Of a stretch of DNA of 9,618 bases, positions 1-6,334 are shown in pieces. Every line of letters begins with the position of its first letter. The stretch's first letter is position 1. The notes beneath the pieces were generated by a model. That model was not told the origin of the DNA and made no database searches. It was given only the letters and a program-made list of their open reading frames with translations. A program made the position numbers and the translations under genes. This stretch comes from JBKBXU01 sp046313675 (lineage in GTDB: Bacteria; Bacteroidota; Bacteroidia; Cytophagales; Cytophagaceae): positions 1 to 9,618 of the forward strand of contig JBKBXU010000174.1 of assembly GCA_046313675.1 (NCBI GenBank), in the 5' to 3' direction.

Positions 1-948
1 CTGGCCTTGTCCCCAGTCTCCACCAAAAGACCAAACAGTGCCGTCTTCATCCAAAGCAAGGCAATGGGTATCCCCACCTGAAATCTGGGTAATGTTATCT
101 AAAAATTGAAGAGGAACGGGAGTTGCAGAGTATCCATTATTTAACGGAGCACCTTTAACAACTCTTCCTGCTGTTGGATTGATGTTTACAGCGGTTGGCC
201 TTCCTAGTTTATGACCATTGTTGTTTCCAAATGACCAAACAAAACCATCCGCATCCAAGGCATAGGTGCAATCATCTCCTGCCCTTACCTGTACAATATT
301 CTCTAAAATGCCTCCACCTTCGGCTGCACTTCTCCGTACATACCTGGGTACGTCTTGATCAACCGTATTTCCAACACCCAATTGTCCATTAGTGTTTTGC
401 CCCCAGGCTAATACTCTTCCGGTCCCAATCTCAATTCCAAAAGATGAATTATTACCACCACCTACGTAGAAGATATTACTTAAAAAGATACCATTGGGAT
501 CGTTAGCTCCGGGGTTTGCGGCCTGTTCACCTCTCAGCACCCTTTGTGGTACAGCACTAGTGGCAAAAGTCGCCCTTCCTAATTGACCATTTTCACCATT
601 TCCCCAAGCCCATACATGGTCATCGCAATCCAAGCCAAGAATATGTGCCCCAGATCCGGCATCTACCTGACGAATTGGCGGTAAAAGCCCATATTCCAAG
701 CCTCCGGCGGTTTGACTTACATTACCTCTTCGCACCGCCGCCGGGACGTTTCGAAAGTCTTCCGTAAAAGGATCGTCATTGAGATCAATTCCAAGCTGAC
801 TCTGTGTATTAGCACCCCAGGTAAACACAACTTGGTTATCACATACTGCGGCAGAAAAATTATTACCTCCGGAAATTTGAAAGTTCTGCGCTTTCACAAG
901 ATAACAGGAGGCTAGAAAAACAAAGGTTAAAAGGTAAATTTTCCTCAT
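1..948 (-). CDS. Exported RCC1-repeat (beta-propeller) protein, C-terminus cut by window edge
   Basis: The frame is open for 316 codons from ATG at 948 to base 1 and continues beyond the window. Four complete and one starting RCC1-like units are visible, each opening with a W-x-x-G or W-G-x-N...Q-L-G signature; the key Trp residues are 44, 115, 182, 238 and 306. Units end with segments such as GDDCTYALDADG. This is the RCC1/alpha-tubulin-suppressor seven-bladed propeller fold, so more blades should follow off the edge. Residues 1-20 form a signal peptide: a basic start, a hydrophobic core, then both a lipobox-like LASC (12-15) and a signal peptidase I-like VKA|Q (18-21). It is therefore exported, either as a lipoprotein or a soluble/surface protein. 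Many Bacteroidota proteins of this kind end in a type IX secretion sorting domain, but that end is not visible. The substrate or partner is unknown. The signal peptide supports the chosen start. No clear promoter precedes it. Confidence 0.88.
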   Translation of the reverse strand, partial: MRKIYLLTFVFLASCYLVKAQNFQISGGNNFSAAVCDNQVVFTWGANTQSQLGIDLNDDPFTEDFRNVPAAVRRGNVSQTAGGLEYGLLPPIRQVDAGSGAHILGLDCDDHVWAWGNGENGQLGRATFATSAVPQRVLRGEQAANPGANDPNGIFLSNIFYVGGGNNSSFGIEIGTGRVLAWGQNTNGQLGVGNTVDQDVPRYVRRSAAEGGGILENIVQVRAGDDCTYALDADGFVWSFGNNNGHKLGRPTAVNINPTAGRVVKGAPLNNGYSATPVPLQFLDNITQISGGDTHCLALDEDGTVWSFGGDWGQGQ

Positions 949-987
949 ATAGCGTTTAGTTAGATTCAAAAAAAACCGTTTTTACTA

Positions 988-1007
988 CAGGCTTTAAAAA
1001 AGGCCTG
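988..1007 (-). terminator. Short hairpin, possible terminator or 5' leader stem
   Basis: CAGGC and GCCTG arms extend inwards through a T-G pair and two T-A pairs around an AAAA loop (plus-strand reading), giving about 8 bp of stem. On the minus strand a run of eight T bases occurs about 12-20 bases after the hairpin (968-975), not directly after it. It is therefore only a weak candidate for an intrinsic terminator of the MCE operon. It could equally be a leader stem of the RCC1-type gene, whose start lies 40 bases further on. Confidence 0.3.
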
Positions 1008-1084
1008 TCCGAAAAACACAAATCTTAAATTATTACAACATAGATAAACTGTTGCTTGAATCGGATAAAGAATAAATCTACTAT

Positions 1085-1148
1085 CCGTCATCTGGCAGTT
1101 TTTTCCTTAGAGTACTAACAAAACAAAGCTGTCAGCGTAGATAGACGG
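1085..1148. repeat. Interrupted two-part inverted repeat, function unknown
   Basis: Outer arms CCGTC (1085-1089) and GACGG (1144-1148) enclose inner arms CTGGCAG (1092-1098) and CTGTCAG (1129-1135). The inner arms pair over 7 bp with one G-T wobble on the plus strand, which becomes a C-A mismatch on the minus strand. The central loop is 30 bases. No T-run directly follows on either strand, so it is not a standard intrinsic terminator. Confidence 0.3.
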
Positions 1149-1252
1149 AAAAAAACTTATTCAAATGCAATTACTAAACCCAAAAATACAAATTATGTTA
1201 GTTAATAACAAATAAAATTGAACAAAAGACAGAAACCATTAGATTAATCCAA

Positions 1253-2197
1253 CTATTCCTTTCCGGTTCCAAAGAAAAAACGCATAAAACGACTACCCTT
1301 TACAGAGTCCATAAAAGACTCAACTTCTTTAGCACTGTTATTGGCATGAATCAGGGTTTCATCCAACCTTTCTGCCATCGTGGTATCTGTCAATAATCTC
1401 CCGAGAGGCCCCTTGGGGTTGTTTAACTTTTCTGAAAATTCTAACAGATTATCAGAGGCTTCCGCAGACCTGCCACCCACATATTTTAAGGAATCCAATA
1501 CCTCAGCAAAACCATCGGCAATGCTTTCATCCACCAACAACTTTCCAAGAGTTCCTTCTCCCCTGCTGGTCATGGCACTTATCCTTTGGAAATCATTGGT
1601 AATGGAATACAGCCTTTCCCCGGAATTTTCCAAACTGATAAAGGTACGATTTAACCTGTTTTCAAAACCCGTATCGGCAACCAACATGCCCAGGGCTCCT
1701 TCACCCCTGCGGATCATTCCGGTTATTTCTTCCAAATTAGCAGTTATATTTTTAGCATGTTTACCGGTTTCCAAAAAAGTATCCAAAAGCTCCTCCATGG
1801 CTACCGGCTCTGTTGATTGAATGGTATCCTGATCTGCAACAGGTGGTTTTCCGGAAGATCCCGGAGCAATAACTAAGATTCGGTTTCCCATAAGGCCCTC
1901 TGAACTGATACTAGCCCTGGAATCTTTTTTTATAAATGGAGCCACATTTTTTGACACAGCCATAGTTACCCGCACATTAGAATCATCGACAATATGCAAA
2001 TCCCTAACTGTCCCTATATTAATTCCGGAAAATTGAACATTGTTACCCACCTGTAAGCCGCTAACATTATGAAAAAATGCATGTATTCTTACTGAGGAAT
2101 GAAACAGGTTCTGCCGCTGCCCTAAAAAATATAAGGCGCCTATAAAAATAACCGTTCCTGTTATAATAAATATTCCCAATACAATATTTCTCTTCAT
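1253..2197 (-). CDS. mlaD: MCE-family (MlaD-type) lipid-transport substrate-binding protein
   Basis: This 314-residue protein is the membrane-anchored, periplasmic subunit of an MCE/Mla ABC lipid transporter, thought to form a ring that passes phospholipid or other hydrophobic cargo between the membranes. Residues 5-25 are a single N-terminal membrane helix. An MCE domain follows at about 36-112, with typical segments such as GLQVGNNVQFSGINIGTV and SSEGLMGNR. The C-terminal half is mainly helical and contains three copies of a G-x-LG-x-L motif, at residues 165-172, 213-220 and 261-268, with a spacing of exactly 48 residues. The gene starts 11 bases after the MlaF-type ATPase gene ends and is the last gene of a three-gene operon. 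No MlaA, MlaB or MlaC gene is present nearby, as is common outside Proteobacteria. The family call is firm; the cargo is unknown. Confidence 0.92.
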   Translation of the reverse strand: MKRNIVLGIFIITGTVIFIGALYFLGQRQNLFHSSVRIHAFFHNVSGLQVGNNVQFSGINIGTVRDLHIVDDSNVRVTMAVSKNVAPFIKKDSRASISSEGLMGNRILVIAPGSSGKPPVADQDTIQSTEPVAMEELLDTFLETGKHAKNITANLEEITGMIRRGEGALGMLVADTGFENRLNRTFISLENSGERLYSITNDFQRISAMTSRGEGTLGKLLVDESIADGFAEVLDSLKYVGGRSAEASDNLLEFSEKLNNPKGPLGRLLTDTTMAERLDETLIHANNSAKEVESFMDSVKGSRFMRFFFGTGKE

Positions 2198-2208
2198 ACC
2201 TCTCTGTC

Positions 2209-2946
2209 TTATTGAAAAAATTCTTTAACCCATGATTCCCCGGCTTTCTCCAGTGATTCATAACTTCCCTGCTTTACAAATTTTCCATTTTTCAGTAAAT
2301 AGATATTATCACTTACCGTCTTTGCACAACTCATATCATGGGTAATCACAAGGGAAGACATTTTATAAAATTCTTTCATTTTTATAATTAACTTACTAAT
2401 CTCCTTAGATGTTACAGGATCCAAGCCTGTGGTAGGCTCATCGTACAACATAATCTGTGGTTTTAATATAAGTGTTCTGGCCAAAGCCACCCTTTTTTGC
2501 ATACCTCCTGAAAGCTCGGAGGGCATTTTATCAATAGCGTTTAATAAACCAACCTGTTCCAAAACCTCCTCCACCGAAGCAGTTAGTTCATTTTTAGTTA
2601 TCTTTGAATAATGACGTTTTAAAGGAAATTCCAAATTTTCTCTTACTGTCATGGAATCATACAATGCCCCACCCTGAAAAAGAAAGCCAACTTTCTTTCG
2701 TATTTCGATCATTTCTTTTTCTGACAAACAACATATATCTTTTCCAAAAATCTCAAGACTACCTGAATCCGGCTTTACAAGACCTATAATACACTTTAAT
2801 AAAACAGATTTTCCTTCACCCGAACGCCCAAGGACTACCATGGTTTCATTTTTATGCAATTCAAAAGAAATACCATCCAATACCTGTACACCGGAATAGC
2901 TTTTCCGGATGTTATCACATTTAATTAGTACATCCTTTTCATCCAT
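2209..2946 (-). CDS. mlaF: MlaF-type ABC transporter ATP-binding protein
   Basis: This is the cytoplasmic ATPase that powers the MlaE permease. All ABC landmarks are present, numbered from the chosen start: Walker A GRSGEGKS at 40-47, Q-loop Gln91, signature LSGGM at 145-149, Walker B IMLYDE at 165-170 with PTTGLDP following, and H-loop His203. The product is 245 residues, normal for the family. An in-frame ATG at 2979 would add 11 residues and overlap the mlaE gene by 32 bases. The ATG at 2946 is preferred because it sits one base after the mlaE stop codon (TAA-T-ATG), which suggests translational coupling. It also gives the usual short N-terminus before the first ABC strand. The C-terminal Mla-type extension is short. 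Confidence 0.93.
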   Translation of the reverse strand: MDEKDVLIKCDNIRKSYSGVQVLDGISFELHKNETMVVLGRSGEGKSVLLKCIIGLVKPDSGSLEIFGKDICCLSEKEMIEIRKKVGFLFQGGALYDSMTVRENLEFPLKRHYSKITKNELTASVEEVLEQVGLLNAIDKMPSELSGGMQKRVALARTLILKPQIMLYDEPTTGLDPVTSKEISKLIIKMKEFYKMSSLVITHDMSCAKTVSDNIYLLKNGKFVKQGSYESLEKAGESWVKEFFQ

Positions 2947-2947
2947 A

Positions 2948-3718
2948 TTAAAAAAACAGTTGGGTGATTTGAACAGCAATCATGTCCAAGACAAAAATTA
3001 ATAGTGAAGAAACTACTACTGCCGAATGTGCTGCCTTTCCCACACCCAGCGTGCCTTTTTCGGCATGGTATCCTTTATAACAGCCTACGATACCAATTGC
3101 AAAACCAAAAAAGAAGGATTTAGTGGTGGCAGAAATTATATCTACAAACATGATCGCCTCAAGTGCCTGAACAAAGAAAAGCCTTAGACTAATGGTGTCT
3201 CCGATATTCATTCCGACATAAGACCCCATTAAAGCAACAAAGTCGGTGTAAAACACCAATAAAGGAATCATTGTGGTAGTAGCCAGGACGCGTGTAACAA
3301 CGGTGTAGTTATATGCTTTAGCACCTGAAACCGACATGGCGTCCAATTGCTCGGTCACTTTCATGGATCCCAGTTCAGCTCCAATGCCACTGCCAATTTT
3401 TCCTGAACAAATTAAACCTGTCAATACAGGCCCGATTTCCCTGATTATAGAAAGGGACACCATGGCTGGGATCATAGAAGTGGCACCAAATTCAGCCATG
3501 GTAGGTTTGGCCTGAACAGTTAAAACAAATCCAATGATAAACCCGGAAATTCCAATTAATCCCAAAGACTGATAGCCTAAGCGATAGCATTGCCTTGCCA
3601 GTTCTCCCGCTTCAAATGGAGGTTTGAAAACTTCAGAAAAAAACTTTGCGCTAAACCTCCCTAATGCTCCCACGGATTCAAAAAATGCCGCAAGTTTATC
3701 CGGTATCAGGAATTTCAT
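2948..3718 (-). CDS. mlaE: MlaE-type ABC transporter permease
   Basis: This 256-residue inner-membrane permease belongs to the MlaE/DUF140 family, the membrane subunit to which the MCE protein and the ATPase bind. Several hydrophobic segments are visible, at about 52-70, 80-104, 140-170, 183-213 and 231-252. The family core is clear: REIGPVLTGLICSGKIGSGI at 93-112, then AELGSMKVTEQLDAM at 114-128. The C-terminal GxxKGYHAEKGTLGVGKA segment (about 212-229) is also typical. It is the first gene of the mlaE-mlaF-mlaD operon. The 256 bases upstream contain an inverted repeat 15 bases before the start and an unusual GC-rich structured patch. No consensus promoter was recognised there, so the start of transcription is not established. 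Confidence 0.93.
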   Translation of the reverse strand: MKFLIPDKLAAFFESVGALGRFSAKFFSEVFKPPFEAGELARQCYRLGYQSLGLIGISGFIIGFVLTVQAKPTMAEFGATSMIPAMVSLSIIREIGPVLTGLICSGKIGSGIGAELGSMKVTEQLDAMSVSGAKAYNYTVVTRVLATTTMIPLLVFYTDFVALMGSYVGMNIGDTISLRLFFVQALEAIMFVDIISATTKSFFFGFAIGIVGCYKGYHAEKGTLGVGKAAHSAVVVSSLLIFVLDMIAVQITQLFF

Positions 3719-3733
3719 AAAAATTTACATTAG

Positions 3734-3756
3734 ATGACTACGTATAAATAAGTCAT
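3734..3756. promoter_or_regulatory. Inverted repeat just upstream of mlaE, possible operator or leader stem
   Basis: ATGACT (3734-3739) and AGTCAT (3751-3756) are perfect 6-bp inverted arms separated by 11 AT-rich bases. The element lies 15 bases before the mlaE start codon, so it falls in the promoter-proximal region or the 5' untranslated leader of the operon. The geometry would suit a dimeric regulator or a small RNA stem. Short arms like these also arise by chance in AT-rich DNA, so confidence is low. Confidence 0.3.
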
Positions 3757-3819
3757 TTAATGGCAATATTGTTAAAAATCAATTAGAATATACTGATAAA
3801 CAAACCTTAGACGATAAAT

Positions 3820-3940
3820 CCTAAGACTTCCCGTTGGGAGACTCTGGGGCGGAGAAAGACTTTGGGCTAGCCACAAGGGCACAATCTACTTTATGGCCTC
3901 ACATTTGAAGTATTTCAATACGTCTTCATGTAAGGCCATT
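3820..3940. repeat. GC-rich, symmetry-rich intergenic element of unknown nature
   Basis: Bases 3831-3900 contain 39 G/C out of 70, whereas 3721-3790 in the same gap contain 14 of 70. The patch holds a TCCC-GTT-GGGA hairpin near 3829-3839, the 8-bp perfect palindrome GGCTAGCC at 3865-3872, three AGACT copies (3824, 3839, 3857) and the large hairpin at 3893-3939. No frame supports a convincing protein. The composition and dense symmetry suggest a dispersed intergenic repeat, a remnant of a small mobile element, or a structured RNA. Which of these applies cannot be decided from one copy. Confidence 0.4.
3893..3939 (-). terminator. 47-base hairpin downstream of the uncharacterised exported protein gene
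   Basis: Read on the minus strand, AUGGCCUUACAU pairs with AUGUGAGGCCAU over 12 continuous base pairs with a single U-G wobble. The loop can fold further through GAAG/CUUC. On the plus strand the wobble becomes a C-A mismatch, so pairing favours minus-strand RNA, the same direction as all genes here. It starts about 35 bases after the stop codon at 3975. It may stabilise or end that transcript, but no U-run follows, so it is not a canonical Rho-independent terminator. It is more likely a 3' stem or part of the larger element around it. Confidence 0.4.
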
Positions 3941-3974
3941 CGTATCTTGCACACTTGTGACTTTTCAGAAGCCC

Positions 3975-4595
3975 CTACTTAATAGATTTCAACTTTTTAG
4001 CAAAATCGCTGGAACTAACTCGCATTGTTCTGTAGATGGGCGAAGCCCAATAGTTCCTGAAACCAAAACCTCCGGCAGGTTCAACATACTTTTGAGTCCA
4101 AAGGATATTTTTTGTAGCTATATCAAAAAAAACTACGTGCATAGTTGCTTTTTGAGAATTCTTATCCAGTGATTCCATTACATAAACAAGTCCAAGCCCC
4201 TCCTTTGCCTTTTCAAGGTTATATGTTTTAACAATCTTCTCCAATTGCCCTTCTTTAAAGGAATAAGGTTCATCTATAACCAATTCTTTAATTACCGGCT
4301 TTTCATTTCTCTTGTTTACAACACTAAAATCCTCCACCTGTCCATCTTTCTTATAAAACTTCTTTAAATCATACTTTTTAGGCTCAAGCATAATGAGGTT
4401 GTTCCAACCTGCAAAGTATCTATTTTTTATCTGATCCGGTTCATTAAAACCATGTGAACCAATACATTTAACTTCGGAATAATCTATCCCACACCAAACA
4501 AAGTCTTTTGATTTCAAAAGTTTTTCAGATTGTGGACTAACAAAACCCACTAAAGTGAACACTAAAATCGAGGAGATAAAAATTAACTTTTTCAT
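3975..4595 (-). CDS. Uncharacterised exported protein
   Basis: This 206-residue protein begins with a signal peptide: MKK, a hydrophobic stretch at about 4-19, then a likely cleavage near 19-23 without a lipobox. It should therefore be periplasmic or secreted. The mature part contains a DYSEVKCIGSHGFNEP-type segment at 38-53, a F-x-x-W-N-N-L motif at 61-67, and near the C-terminus PAGGFGFRNYWASP at 173-186. The middle has a strand pattern with HVVFFDIATKNILW (153-166), reminiscent of periplasmic proteins that report on or bind something, but no enzyme motif is visible. I recognise the general style from hypothetical proteins of Flavobacteriia but cannot name a family or function. It has its own strong promoter 32 bases upstream and does not look like part of either flanking operon. 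Confidence 0.82.
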   Translation of the reverse strand: MKKLIFISSILVFTLVGFVSPQSEKLLKSKDFVWCGIDYSEVKCIGSHGFNEPDQIKNRYFAGWNNLIMLEPKKYDLKKFYKKDGQVEDFSVVNKRNEKPVIKELVIDEPYSFKEGQLEKIVKTYNLEKAKEGLGLVYVMESLDKNSQKATMHVVFFDIATKNILWTQKYVEPAGGFGFRNYWASPIYRTMRVSSSDFAKKLKSIK

Positions 4596-4626
4596 GCTTA
4601 AATAATTATAAGTTATAAAACATTAG

Positions 4627-4658
4627 CAAAGGTAAAAAACTAACACCCTCCTACCAAA
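4627..4658 (-). promoter_or_regulatory. Bacteroidota-type sigma-ABfr promoter for the exported protein gene
   Basis: On the minus strand TTTG (4658-4655) is followed after 20 bases by TACCTTTG (4634-4627). This matches the Bacteroidota consensus of a -33 TTTG and a -7 TAnnTTTG at near-ideal spacing. The predicted transcript start near 4620 leaves a leader of about 25 bases before the ATG at 4595. The -33 element lies just 2 bases after the ligase stop codon. It is the best promoter match in the window's intergenic DNA. Confidence 0.7.
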
Positions 4659-4660
4659 TT

Positions 4661-5962
4661 TTATTGATCATTAAGAACTTTCGTTCTTTTATCTATAAAT
4701 TTCACCGGTTTTCTACTGGTTTCAGAAAACATTAAACCATGAAGTTCAGATTGAGAAACGGCTATTAATTGTGGAGTGACCCGCGCCTTACTTTTAAATT
4801 GGTCACCAAGTTTTTTCATGTTTATATCCCGTCCTGCACAGAAGCGAATTATGATCTCATCATTTGCATATTCATTGGAATACACCTCTACTACGTATTG
4901 GTGCACACCAACTATATTCTCCATTATATCAAAAAGTACAGATGGGTAAAGGGTCGTTCCTTTGTATTTAATCATTTGATTTTTACGTCCAAGGATTGGA
5001 CCTAAGCGACTGGTATTTCTGCCACAAGAGCAAGTTTCCGTATATTTTATACATACATCACCGGTTTTAAACCGTATAAGTGGCATTCCCTCTACTCCCA
5101 GGGTAGTAATGGTAAGTTCCCCGGCTTCTCCCGGGGCTACAGCTTGCCCATGGTCATCCAGCAATTCTGTTATTATAAGTTCAGGATGCTCATGACCTCC
5201 TTTGCCATGATTGCATTCGGTAAAGGCTGTGGCCATTTCCGTAGAGGCGTACGTAGAATACAGTTCAATATCCCATTTTTCTTTGATTTTTTGCCCTATA
5301 AGGTTCAGGCTAAAATCTTCATTACGAACAGGCTCTCCTATGCAAATGGCTTTTTTGATAGAGGATTTTTTATAATCAATTTTGTGGTCCTCGGCATATT
5401 CCAAAAGCTTTAACAGAAAAGACGGAACCACAATTAAAGCTGTAGGCTTTACTTCTTCTATAGTTTTCCAATGAAGTCCGGGAAGGCCTGGCCCAACACG
5501 AACCATTCCTGCACCAATCTTTCTAGCTCCCATAACATAGGCCAGACCTGCCATAAATCTCCTGTCGCTGGTAGTGGTGAGCTGATAAATTTCCTCCCTA
5601 CTTCCACCTGCACAATGCAAAGATAAATACTCATTGTAGGTAAGACGCTCCAAATCTTTCTCCGTGAGGGGAATGGTTATGGGCTCTCCCTCCGTTCCCG
5701 ATGTATTGCAGTAGTCAATTATTTTATCCCTGCTCACACAATAAAAATCTGAAGCATTCTCCTGTAATTCCTTCTTACCAATCGGGGGGATCATAGAAAG
5801 GTCTGTAAGTTTTTTTATTTGCGCAGGATCAATCTTATGTTTTTTAAAATATGCTTTATAAAAGGGCGAACATTCGTTGACATATTGAAGTAAGCCCTGC
5901 AAAGCCTTTTCCTGACATTTTTTAATTCCTTCAATCGAAAGGCGCTCTATTTCAGGTATCAT
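4661..5962 (-). CDS. PaaK-like adenylate-forming acyl/aryl-CoA (or carrier-protein) ligase
   Basis: This 433-residue protein belongs to the phenylacetate-CoA ligase (PaaK) branch of the ANL superfamily, which activates a carboxylic acid as acyl-AMP and transfers it to CoA or a carrier thiol. Visible motifs are the phosphate-binding loop NTSGTEGEP at 86-94, an A5-like YASTE at 238-242 for adenine/substrate contact, TGD at 300-302 for ribose binding, and a C-terminal subdomain from about 330. A candidate adenylation lysine lies at 418, within SRKPVKFIDKR, matching the GKxxRVxDxR end of PaaK proteins. Cys311 and Cys313 in a C-x-C-G-R element, with Cys250, His252 and His257, could bind a metal as in some PaaK relatives (inference). 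It starts 15 bases after the AcpS stop, so it is probably co-transcribed. The link to a phosphopantetheinyl transferase suggests an acid loaded onto a carrier protein rather than phenylacetate breakdown. The substrate is unknown. Confidence 0.87.
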   Translation of the reverse strand: MIPEIERLSIEGIKKCQEKALQGLLQYVNECSPFYKAYFKKHKIDPAQIKKLTDLSMIPPIGKKELQENASDFYCVSRDKIIDYCNTSGTEGEPITIPLTEKDLERLTYNEYLSLHCAGGSREEIYQLTTTSDRRFMAGLAYVMGARKIGAGMVRVGPGLPGLHWKTIEEVKPTALIVVPSFLLKLLEYAEDHKIDYKKSSIKKAICIGEPVRNEDFSLNLIGQKIKEKWDIELYSTYASTEMATAFTECNHGKGGHEHPELIITELLDDHGQAVAPGEAGELTITTLGVEGMPLIRFKTGDVCIKYTETCSCGRNTSRLGPILGRKNQMIKYKGTTLYPSVLFDIMENIVGVHQYVVEVYSNEYANDEIIIRFCAGRDINMKKLGDQFKSKARVTPQLIAVSQSELHGLMFSETSRKPVKFIDKRTKVLNDQ

Positions 5963-5977
5963 TATTATTTATATTTT

Positions 5978-6334
5978 CTATGATAACAAAGCAGTTGCGT
6001 ATTTTTTATAAGAAATGGACACATGAATGCGTTTATTTTCCGCTAATATATCCTTTTTAGCACCTGAAAGAATAATATTAGGCTTTCCATATTCATCATT
6101 TTCTATAAAAATTTCGGCAAATGCCATATTATTTATTAAACCTGTTCCTAAAGCTTTTAAAGATGCTTCTTTTGCTGCAAACCTTCCTGCGAAGCTGTAA
6201 AAACTACTACTGAGGCTTTCACAGTATTCTATCTCTTTTACTGGATAAACCAGGTACTTAAACCGGTCATTCTTCTCTATAAACCTTTGGATCCGGGCAA
6301 TTTCTACAACATCTGTCCCACAACCACTTATCAT
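5978..6334 (-). CDS. acpS: AcpS-type 4'-phosphopantetheinyl transferase (holo-ACP synthase)
   Basis: This 118-residue protein is the size of AcpS, which moves 4'-phosphopantetheine from CoA to a serine of apo acyl-carrier protein in the cytoplasm. The two magnesium-binding residues of the family are in place: Asp8 in GCGTDVVEIARI and Glu56 in FAGRFAAKEA, followed by KALGTG. The C-terminal HVSISYKKYA segment matches the family HVSISHxxxYA except that the second His is Tyr. The start codon overlaps the stop of the upstream C45-type gene in an ATGA arrangement, a sign of translational coupling. It may be a pathway-specific enzyme rather than the housekeeping AcpS, given its place beside an acyl ligase and an acyltransferase-like protein. 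Whether the genome has a second acpS cannot be seen here. Confidence 0.9.
   Translation of the reverse strand: MISGCGTDVVEIARIQRFIEKNDRFKYLVYPVKEIEYCESLSSSFYSFAGRFAAKEASLKALGTGLINNMAFAEIFIENDEYGKPNIILSGAKKDILAENKRIHVSISYKKYATALLS

Larger units (their letters stand above)
949..1252. other. Gene-free stretch between MCE operon and RCC1-type gene
   Basis: These 304 AT-rich bases contain no convincing gene in any frame. They hold two dyad-symmetric elements, at 988-1007 and 1085-1148, listed separately. Runs of T and A are frequent. No exact match to the Bacteroidota -7 element TAnnTTTG was found on the minus strand; the nearest is TAAGATTTG, which has one extra base. The stretch should contain the end of the MCE-operon transcript and the start signals of the downstream RCC1-type gene, but neither can be fixed from sequence alone. 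Confidence 0.6.

Noticed and set aside
195..392. Plus-strand open frame opposite the RCC1-type gene, and a similar one at 712-915
   Set aside because: Both are antisense to clear RCC1 repeats and have His/Cys/Arg-rich low-plausibility translations.
1380..1820. A 146-codon open frame on the plus strand opposite the MCE gene
   Set aside because: It lies wholly inside a firmly identified gene on the other strand and its translation resembles no known domain; it is a reading-frame shadow.
3801..3809. TAAGGTTTG on the minus strand as a -7 element for the mla operon
   Set aside because: It has one base too many between TA and TTTG and no well-placed -33 element.
3820..3940. Protein-coding or tRNA-like explanation for the GC-rich patch
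   Set aside because: The longest frames are under 60 codons, lack a plausible start at the edge and match no domain; no cloverleaf or T-loop (GTTCRA) pattern is present.
5144..5413. Plus-strand 89-codon open frame with hydrophobic stretches
   Set aside because: It is antisense to conserved motifs of the PaaK-like ligase, and the hydrophobicity is a by-product of the opposite-strand codons.
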